33,075 nucleotides of DNA from Xanthobacter oligotrophicus (GTDB lineage Bacteria; Pseudomonadota; Alphaproteobacteria; Rhizobiales; Xanthobacteraceae). Positions 10,337-16,452 of the stretch are shown here, piece after piece (positions within the stretch are counted from its first letter, which is position 1; each line of letters starts with the position of its first letter). The position numbers and the translations under genes are program-made. Where the stretch lies: assembly GCF_008364685.1 (NCBI RefSeq), contig NZ_VTTL01000008.1, positions 279,793 to 312,867 on the forward strand, written 5' to 3'. A model generated the notes under the pieces. It was not told where the DNA came from. It did no database searches and saw nothing but the letters and a program-made list of their open reading frames with translations.

Positions 10337-10412
10337 GGGGCCGTAGCTCAGATGGGAGAGCGCTGCAATCGCACTGCAGAGGTCAGGGGTTCGATTCCCC
10401 TCGGCTCCACCA
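10337..10412 (+). tRNA. tRNA-Ala (anticodon CGC)
   Basis: A 76-nt cloverleaf. The acceptor stem GGGGCCG / CGGCTCC includes the G3-U70 pair that specifies alanine. D stem is GCTC/GAGC, anticodon stem CTGCA/TGCAG with loop ATCGCAC (anticodon CGC, codon GCG), T stem AGGGG/CCCCT with loop TTCGATT, then discriminator A and an encoded CCA. Its last 14 nt are the attachment core of the island that follows; the gene itself is intact. Confidence 0.97.
10399..10412. repeat. attL core (tRNA-Ala 3' end)
   Basis: CCTCGGCTCCACCA, the 3' end of the tRNA, recurs in direct orientation at 27631-27644. This is the expected footprint of tyrosine-integrase insertion into a tRNA 3' end. Confidence 0.88.
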
Positions 10413-10582
10413 GCCTGATCCGAAAAATCCGCTTATATCAATGCGTTGGACGGGGTGCGCCAATCCGCATCCCCCACTGAATTGCGGAACGCCTCGGAAC
10501 ATGGTGGCTCTCGAAGTTCGTCGGTTGCCCTAGATCGCCGCGATCTCGGGCTGAACGTCAGGAAGCCAAGCGCGCGAGGCTA

Positions 10583-10813
10583 TCACTTTCCGGCAATGGC
10601 CTTGGTCAGCCGTTCGCGGTCCTCTGACCTAAATTTGAGCTGCATGAGGATGCGATTCGTGTCGCGGCCCGGCGCTGCCGTGGTCAACTGCTGTTCGAGG
10701 TCGGAAATCTGGTGCTCAACCGCCGACAGCCGAGAGCGCAGGAACGCCTCGGCTGCGGTCGCGTCGTTCAGGTCGCGAATGTCCACTATTTTCGCCCATG
10801 GAGCTGGTCGCAT
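10583..10813 (-). CDS. Small hypothetical protein, predicted coiled coil
   Basis: A 76-aa protein with heptad-like helices (residues about 20-50 and 55-75: AVEHQISDLEQQL, RSEDRERLTKAIAGK). No family recognised. The ATG at 10813 overlaps the PrtN-like gene by 28 nt. A GTG at 10786 overlapping the PrtN stop by one base would give a 67-aa protein and is a real alternative. It is the last gene before the attL end and the last of the three-gene leftward cluster. Confidence 0.55.
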   Translation of the reverse strand: MRPAPWAKIVDIRDLNDATAAEAFLRSRLSAVEHQISDLEQQLTTAAPGRDTNRILMQLKFRSEDRERLTKAIAGK

Positions 10814-11055
10814 TCCTTCTGCGCTGCGGCACGGCGAGCGTCAATCCAGGCGGCGAGGTCGGAAATGTGGACGCCGCGAGCCGCCTTCTGGCTTCCACCA
10901 TCGATTCGGACGATGGGGATATCGATCTCTCCGGCCGTCGCTTTACGCGCGAGCTGCACGGGCGTCAGGTGGCTGAAATAGTCGCGGCACACCGCGTCAA
11001 TGGGAACGATAGCCCTCGCCCCGTACTGGGCCATGAGGAGGAATACGGTATTCAT
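10786..11055 (-). CDS. PrtN-like (pyocin activator) family protein
   Basis: An 89-aa protein beginning MNTVFLLMAQY, with VCRDYFSHLTPVQLARKATAGEIDIP, a KAARGVHISDLAAWID segment and an AAAQKECDQL end. These are the marks of the pyocin activator PrtN family. PrtN of Pseudomonas is a DNA-binding activator of pyocin genes, and small homologues occur in prophage-like elements. AGGAG lies 9 nt before ATG 11055. It sits in a leftward cluster with two small hypothetical genes, under the GATATC-palindrome control region. It may switch on island genes on induction; that role is inference. Confidence 0.8.
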   Translation of the reverse strand: MNTVFLLMAQYGARAIVPIDAVCRDYFSHLTPVQLARKATAGEIDIPIVRIDGGSQKAARGVHISDLAAWIDARRAAAQKECDQLHGRK

Positions 11056-11131
11056 GTTCGTGGTCTCCTAACGAAAAATGGGATCGCTCACAGAGCGATC
11101 CCGCATTTGGCCCGCGGCCTTGCCGGGTGGT

Positions 11132-11359
11132 TCAGCCAGCAGATTGCATGTCCTCCAACACAACCCGAAGCGGGCGCAGGCATTCGATGCCGCGATCAAC
11201 TGTGTGGCGAATTGCGTTCATGGCTTCCTCATCCAGCCAGCCCGTGGCGTTCATCGCCACGTAGGCCGTGAGGAGAAGGTCTAGACCGGCGTTCAGGCGG
11301 TCTGCCGGGCAAGCATTCAGGTTGGCGGTGGCGGCAGCGAGAGCCAGGGTTTCAGTCAT
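11132..11359 (-). CDS. Small hypothetical island protein
   Basis: A 75-aa, probably all-helical acidic protein (LNAGLDLLLTAYVAMNATGWLDEEAMNAIRHTVDRGIECL in pieces), with no recognised family. A GGAG 8 nt before ATG 11359 supports the start. It is the first gene of the leftward cluster; the promoter region with the GATATC palindromes lies about 70-150 bp upstream. Confidence 0.62.
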   Translation of the reverse strand: MTETLALAAATANLNACPADRLNAGLDLLLTAYVAMNATGWLDEEAMNAIRHTVDRGIECLRPLRVVLEDMQSAG

Positions 11360-11429
11360 GATCCAACTCCGTTTGTTCGGCCCGGCCTATGCCGAACCGT
11401 CCCGCCGTAAGCGGCATGACGAACTGTTA

Positions 11430-11508
11430 AACGATATCGTTAACTCCGTCAATTAACGATATCGTTTATGTGGGTACTGGATCGAATTGACCGAGTAAGC
11501 GATATCGC
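11430..11508. promoter_or_regulatory. Triple GATATC palindrome, candidate RHH operator array
   Basis: Two identical 12-bp palindromes AACGATATCGTT (11430-11441 and 11455-11466; start-to-start 25 bp) and a related GCGATATCGC (11499-11508) lie between the leftward PrtN cluster and the rightward RHH gene. The 25-bp spacing would put the first two on nearly the same helix face. Most likely they bind the adjacent RHH protein and control both divergent units. Confidence 0.65.
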
Positions 11509-11521
11509 ATATGCCTACGGT

Positions 11522-11716
11522 ATGGGCAGACCTCCACTGAATATGAAGCCGACGCTGGTGCGGTTTAGCAGCAACGTGATTGATCGTATTGATGCTCTGG
11601 TGGGCCAGAAACATCGTGCGAAGTTCATCCGTGAGGCCGTTGATGCTGAGTTGGAGCGTCGCGAAAAGGAGTTGGACAGAGACGACTATCCAAACCGAGA
11701 TTCGGATCAGAAATGA
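11522..11716 (+). CDS. Ribbon-helix-helix (CopG/Arc-like) regulator
   Basis: A 64-aa protein: MGRPPLNMKP, then the strand TLVRFSSNVIDRIDAL, a turn and the helix RAKFIREAVDAELERREKEL, with a polar tail. This is the single-strand plus two-helix layout of RHH repressors. It is the only island gene on the plus strand and is divergent from the PrtN cluster. No strong ribosome-binding site precedes ATG 11522; an upstream ATG at 11468 lies just behind the second palindrome and would add 18 residues. It probably represses itself and the leftward cluster through the GATATC palindromes. Confidence 0.68.
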   Translation: MGRPPLNMKPTLVRFSSNVIDRIDALVGQKHRAKFIREAVDAELERREKELDRDDYPNRDSDQK

Positions 11717-11790
11717 CGCTGTTCGTGGGCTGGTCGTAGCAGGCGTGCGGCCTTAAATATTAATTTATTTGTTGATTTCCAAAGATAAAA

Positions 11791-11807
11791 TCACAACAGT
11801 GTTGTGA
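11791..11807 (-). terminator. Hairpin with U-rich tail after the lipoprotein gene
   Basis: TCACAACAGTGTTGTGA can fold as a 7-bp stem with a 3-nt loop. On the minus strand it is followed by TTTTATCTTT, and it lies 84 bp past the lipoprotein stop, as an intrinsic terminator would for the long leftward virion operon. The same sequence is also a near-perfect operator-like palindrome. The convergent gap 11717-11890 holds no gene and is strikingly AT-rich. Confidence 0.6.
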
Positions 11808-11890
11808 AAAACGCAACGCTCAACGCGGGCCGAACATCCCGATGAAGCCATCGTGGCAATGACTCCGGCGTTCCTCCCCCACCCGAGACC

Positions 11891-12277
11891 TCAACGCGCT
11901 GAACTCTGCTGCTGCGGCTTGGCGGTAGGCTTAGCCGATGCAGCCGCGCACATGGCGTTGTGTTCGGACTTCCTCTTCAGCAGGAACCCACGCTGGGCCA
12001 TGCAAGACTCGGCGGTCCCGGAATTCACCTGCATGGCCGTGACGGCACCAGCCAGACCCTGCGTGTTGGCTGATGCCGCAGCTGCGTTTGCGCTCGCAAG
12101 ATTGAAGCAAACCGCCTTGGCCTGTTCGAACTCAGGCATCAACTCCGGATGATCCGCCGCGCGCTTGCAGTCCACGCGGCCCCATGTTTGCGGATCGTCA
12201 CCGTCATTGCCAGCGGTGGCGCAGCCACAAAGCCCCAGGGCGGCGATCAGCGCGAGCGCTTTCGTCCTCATCATCAT
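11891..12277 (-). CDS. Putative small lipoprotein
   Basis: About 129 aa. A charged start (MMMRTK) is followed by the hydrophobic stretch ALALIAALGLCGC and CATAG, a plausible lipobox with Cys at the LCGC/CATAG junction. The mature part is Ala-rich with four further Cys and a Lys/Pro/Gln-rich tail. Three consecutive ATGs (12277, 12274, 12271) follow a G-rich ribosome-binding site, so the exact start is uncertain by two codons. It is the last gene of the leftward virion operon. No family is recognised; a host-surface or lysis role would be a guess. Confidence 0.6.
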   Translation of the reverse strand: MMMRTKALALIAALGLCGCATAGNDGDDPQTWGRVDCKRAADHPELMPEFEQAKAVCFNLASANAAAASANTQGLAGAVTAMQVNSGTAESCMAQRGFLLKRKSEHNAMCAAASAKPTAKPQQQSSAR

Positions 12278-12363
12278 CCCCCATCCAGCCCCCGGCAATG
12301 TGGCCGGAAGGGCAGAGTGACAGTAGCGCCTCGAAAGGGATGGGCAATCCTGAGTTGCGCCCC

Positions 12364-12681
12364 TCAGTTGAGGGAGCCTGAGGGAGGATGTTCCTCCATC
12401 GCCTCGATGATCTCCATCGCCCGACGCATGAGCCCTTGAGCCTTTTCTCGGTACCAGGGCGCGAAGTTGCCGATGGCTTCGCCGCCCACCTCGGCCACGC
12501 TGATGGCGGCATCCGCCAGAATGAGGGTTCGCGAAAGCGCAGCCAAATCCGACGCGGTGGATTGGGTAGCTTGAGTGATCGCGTCCTGAAAAGTCTGCGC
12601 CCCCTCCGGAAGAGCAAGCACAACTTCAAGCCAATCCAGAGACTCGCGCTGCATCTTTTCAGAACGCGTTTCGATTTTCAC
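12364..12681 (-). CDS. Hypothetical helical protein coupled to the 1256-aa virion protein
   Basis: A 105-aa protein of unknown function. It is predicted helical with a central Ala-rich hydrophobic helix (LSRTLILADAAISVAEVGGEA). GTG at 12681 overlaps the stop of the upstream virion gene (GTGA), with a G-rich ribosome-binding site 6-10 nt before it. The coupling suggests a product needed with the large virion protein, such as a chaperone or minor virion component. Confidence 0.6.
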   Translation of the reverse strand: MKIETRSEKMQRESLDWLEVVLALPEGAQTFQDAITQATQSTASDLAALSRTLILADAAISVAEVGGEAIGNFAPWYREKAQGLMRRAMEIIEAMEEHPPSGSLN

Positions 12682-15600
12682 TTTGCCACCCCCTGTTTTA
12701 TCTCTGGAACTATCATTCCGTCCACCAGCCACCGCCAATATGGGAGGCTGGCATACGGCACCAGGCGCCGGGCTGCGCCGACATCGCTCTCTCCGATAGT
12801 CAAATCCTCTCCGGCTGCGGCATGGCGCATATTCTCGAAGCCGAGCCCCAGCAGTCCGACAACATCGGTCGCCGTCCCAAAGCTCGGGCCAAGGAACGAG
12901 CCAACCCGGGAGCGTGCGGCAAAGCGGCTCGCGGGCGGGCGCTGGCTCGCGTTGGGAAACATGGCAGCTGCGCCCGTGTAGAAGCCCGGCGCTCCGATCT
13001 TCTCCAGAGCGTTGTTCACCTCAAAAGCAATGGAGAAGATGCCAGATCGGTCTAGACCCTCCGCAATCCAAGTGCCGGGATTGTCGGATATTTCACGCTG
13101 GGTTTCAATCTGCTTAAGCATGTATATGAACGCGCCAACCGTGGTCATTCCGACGACACCACCGAGAAAGCGCGTTGTGTCCTCCTGCAATCCGCGCAGC
13201 AATACTCGCTGATTCGCAGCGATAGCGAAGCTCCGGAATTGCAGGATGCTGCGCCCGATAGGCGTGCTCATGAAGAGAGGAACGTCTCCCACGCCCTTGG
13301 CCACGATGACGCTATCGGCATCCTTGTTGACGGCTGCACGGTAGGCGCGTCGCAGCCGGTCGGAGACTTCATCATCACCCCAGCGCTCCGTATTGGCGAC
13401 GCGGACGCCATCCAGGGTTTCGCCATGCTGTTGGAACAGATGCCCAAGGCTTTCGGCTCGCTCTTGTCCGATGCCGAGAAAGCCCATGTAGGCCTTCTCC
13501 TTCGGCGGCAGGGCATCGAACCCCCGTAGTGCCGCAACCTCAGCATTCTGGAGGATGCGGTTCTGAATCATCGTCGCGGCAATGCCACGCTGGAAATCAT
13601 TCCAATGCAGCAAGCCGGTCAGGCGGGAGAAGCCCGAAGCGGCGTTGGTGAGGAACCGTTCAAACACCGAGGTCTGTGCATAGGGGTCGGTCAGTTCGGC
13701 GAGCGTTGCCAAGCGCGAGGCCAATACGCGATCCGAGATGGCTCCGGCGAGCTTGGCCTCCTGCCGGGACAGCTTCGCACCCTTAGAGGCGCTGATGAGC
13801 GGGCGGAGGCCGTCGCGTATGTAGGACGCCAGCCCATGCACCATGGCCGGGCGAACCGCATCCGTGAGCGATGCGATGGTGACACCGCCGAGCGCAACCA
13901 TGTAGTTGAAGGTGCCCGCCGCATTGAGGGCGCGCGCCCATCCGGTGTGCTGGATTTCCGGCCGGTAGTTGCCGCGCAGCATGTCGCGAACTGCCTCAAG
14001 GTCGCGGATGTCAGCGCGTTCGCGGTCATTCAGTGCCTTCAGCCGCTGCGCTCGCGCTTCTGCTGATAGACCCTCAGTCCCCTCCAGTGTCCGCCGAAGC
14101 TCGGCGTAATCGTGCCTGATCGTTTCCAGCGGCCCTGTCAAATCAGCCGATCCGAACCGTTCCGCCAGCTCGATATCCGCCGACATGATCCGGGCGTACC
14201 GTCGCCCGACGAACTCAGCATCGCTATCCAGGAACTTTTCTACCAATTCGTCAGGAATGTTGAAGGTGCGTTCCTTCAGCGGCCCGCGCTTGGTCACCAC
14301 GAGGTCTTTGGGAATGTTCCCGTCCGTCCCCCGTCCCGTCAGCTTCGCGTAAATGTCATCCACTATCCCGCTGATGTAGTCGGCACGATCTGCATCGTCT
14401 AAGAAATCGAAGCGGCTCGCGCGGCTCTCCGCCAAGGCAGCATCAAGCTGCGCGATGCGCGCACGGTCCATATCCGAGAGAACCCGGTTTATGGTCCCGG
14501 CAATCCCCTTCAAGGCATCGGACGTTCCGAACATCGGGCGGGCAAGATCGACACCAGCCCGGTCGAGGGCCTGCATCATGCTATCGAAGGCGTCAGCGCC
14601 TCTCGCGGCCTCGCGATCACCCGCGCGCACTACTCTCCTGCCCCGCGTGTCCGTGAATAACGCTTCGATCAGATCGCGGGCTGACGGCTGGCCGGCAGGG
14701 ACTGCGGTGTCATCTGCCGCGCGGGCGAAATCATCAAGGAAGCCCTCTCGCGACGCTAGGGCCGCAAGCTCATCAAGGCTGATGCCGCCCGAAGGGTTGG
14801 ACCTCGCGCGCCGCGATTTGCGCAGCAGGCCGGGGATTTTCCGAGCCTCCGGAAAGACTGCTGTCAGTTCGCCAGCGGCATCGAATATCCCTTCGCGGCC
14901 AAGTCCCCGCAGCCACTGCGACAGGCTCTCTGGCGCACGCGGTCGCTCGCCGGCATTCACCCGGCGCAGCACTTCCAGCACGTCGGACTCGCTGATGCCG
15001 TCCAGCGAAGCCTCTCCGCCCTCCTGCATCCTTCGGCGGGCGTTCTCTTCGCGCCTCAGAATGGTTGCCTCAAGGTCGCCCTTCTCTCGCAGCAGGCCAC
15101 GCGTCCGCCTGTCCATCCGCTGGGCTTCTGCGGCCATGGCCTCATCCAGTTTGGTGGACAGCCAGCCGCTGGCGATTTCCCGGAACTCCGCCTCATTTGC
15201 CTCCATCACAGGGCGATTCCACAGGCGCGAGAAATAACTGTCGGCGGTGGACACGCTCACGTCTTCAGGCAGCAGGCCGGCCTCAATGGCCCGGCGTTTA
15301 AGCGGGTCGATGACGGACGAGCGCCACGCCCGTGCCGCATCCGCGACGCCAAGGATATCGCTCTGATCGCCGCGCCTCATGGCGCGCCCCACCTCTTCGC
15401 GGAATTCCTTCCGCGTCAGGGTTCCCCCAGCCTTGCGCGCGGCGACATAGGCCGTCTCTTGCGCCTCCATCGCGCTCGCAACTGCGCCGCGCGTCCATTG
15501 GTGCATGTTGGTTTCGGCGGCGGAATCTCCGGCCCCCTCAAGATTCTTGCGCAGGTAAACCGGAATTTCCATGATCTGCGATGCGACACTACGGACCGCA

Positions 15601-16448
15601 GCGCTCGGGCTGTGCAGAGTGCGCAGCACCGGATTGAGCTGAGCGGTCGCCTTCGCGACGGCCCCGGCCGCGCTACCGGCGACTGTCAGGTCATCCAGTG
15701 TATCCAGCCGCGTCGCGTCCGCACCCGCCCCCTGAGGGCCAGCCATGCCGACAAGTTCGCGGTGCAGGGCATCCGTGGCGGCATCGAAGTATGGGCGCTG
15801 TGCCTCCGCCAGGGCGGTCGCGGCACGCCGGGCCTCCACGGCGGTCATGACCCCACCGATACCCGCGCCAAGAAAGCCGCCGAGGAGGGCGGAGCCGCCG
15901 ATTGCGAGGGCGGTTTCTGTCCCCGTCCGCAGCTCCTGAGAGGCCTGCAAGCCCGCCTCTTGGACCGCCGCAGCCCCCGCCGCAGCACCGCCGAGGCTCA
16001 ATGCGGCCCGGCCCATTGTCGTGCCAATATGCCCCGTCTTCGCGATGGCTCCGCCGGGCAAGAGGAACGTGGGATCGAGGACGGATGCGCCGGCAGTCAT
16101 GGCAAAGCCGGTCCATCCCGACGCCGCGAGAATCCGCCGGTCCTGCGTTTCCCTGTCAATGTCCGCCTTCAAGGCCTTCGCTGCCTTGGCATTGAAGACA
16201 TTCACGAAGCGGTCGGCGTGGTTTTCGTATCCCGCGATGTCATCGAAGACGTTGTAGTTGCGATCAACATCGTGAAAACCGCCGTCCATCTGCGCCCGAA
16301 GCTGCTCCGACGAAAGGACGGAGCCAATCAGATTGTCCTGCCGGAATGCCGCTCCCGCCGTCTGCATCAGGGTCGGGGAAATTGCGACCTGATCGCTCAC
16401 GCGCGGCGTGGGAAGCTCCGGAACCGGTGTGGTCTCATCGAACGGCAT
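12678..16448 (-). CDS. Large internal-virion-type protein (gp16-like position)
   Basis: A 1256-aa protein of phage-virion type. Residues 110-205 hold three Gly/Ala-rich hydrophobic stretches (AMTAGASVLDPTFLLPGGA, LSLGGAAAGAAAV, LAIGGSALLGGFLGAGIGGV). A long charged helical middle follows, with more hydrophobic stretches in the last 400 residues (GTFNYMVALGGVTIASL, FLGGVVGMTTVGAFIYML) and QFRSFAIAANQRVLLRGLQ. This build, giant, helical and partly membrane-active, fits podovirus ejection proteins that enter the cell before the DNA. No enzymatic motif is recognised. Length is close to T7 gp16 (about 1318 aa) and the gene is third in order, like gp16. GGAGGTGA 5 nt before ATG 16448 gives a firm start. 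Homology to gp16 itself is not shown. Confidence 0.72.
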   Translation of the reverse strand: MPFDETTPVPELPTPRVSDQVAISPTLMQTAGAAFRQDNLIGSVLSSEQLRAQMDGGFHDVDRNYNVFDDIAGYENHADRFVNVFNAKAAKALKADIDRETQDRRILAASGWTGFAMTAGASVLDPTFLLPGGAIAKTGHIGTTMGRAALSLGGAAAGAAAVQEAGLQASQELRTGTETALAIGGSALLGGFLGAGIGGVMTAVEARRAATALAEAQRPYFDAATDALHRELVGMAGPQGAGADATRLDTLDDLTVAGSAAGAVAKATAQLNPVLRTLHSPSAAVRSVASQIMEIPVYLRKNLEGAGDSAAETNMHQWTRGAVASAMEAQETAYVAARKAGGTLTRKEFREEVGRAMRRGDQSDILGVADAARAWRSSVIDPLKRRAIEAGLLPEDVSVSTADSYFSRLWNRPVMEANEAEFREIASGWLSTKLDEAMAAEAQRMDRRTRGLLREKGDLEATILRREENARRRMQEGGEASLDGISESDVLEVLRRVNAGERPRAPESLSQWLRGLGREGIFDAAGELTAVFPEARKIPGLLRKSRRARSNPSGGISLDELAALASREGFLDDFARAADDTAVPAGQPSARDLIEALFTDTRGRRVVRAGDREAARGADAFDSMMQALDRAGVDLARPMFGTSDALKGIAGTINRVLSDMDRARIAQLDAALAESRASRFDFLDDADRADYISGIVDDIYAKLTGRGTDGNIPKDLVVTKRGPLKERTFNIPDELVEKFLDSDAEFVGRRYARIMSADIELAERFGSADLTGPLETIRHDYAELRRTLEGTEGLSAEARAQRLKALNDRERADIRDLEAVRDMLRGNYRPEIQHTGWARALNAAGTFNYMVALGGVTIASLTDAVRPAMVHGLASYIRDGLRPLISASKGAKLSRQEAKLAGAISDRVLASRLATLAELTDPYAQTSVFERFLTNAASGFSRLTGLLHWNDFQRGIAATMIQNRILQNAEVAALRGFDALPPKEKAYMGFLGIGQERAESLGHLFQQHGETLDGVRVANTERWGDDEVSDRLRRAYRAAVNKDADSVIVAKGVGDVPLFMSTPIGRSILQFRSFAIAANQRVLLRGLQEDTTRFLGGVVGMTTVGAFIYMLKQIETQREISDNPGTWIAEGLDRSGIFSIAFEVNNALEKIGAPGFYTGAAAMFPNASQRPPASRFAARSRVGSFLGPSFGTATDVVGLLGLGFENMRHAAAGEDLTIGESDVGAARRLVPYASLPYWRWLVDGMIVPEIKQGVAK

Positions 16449-16452
16449 ACAC

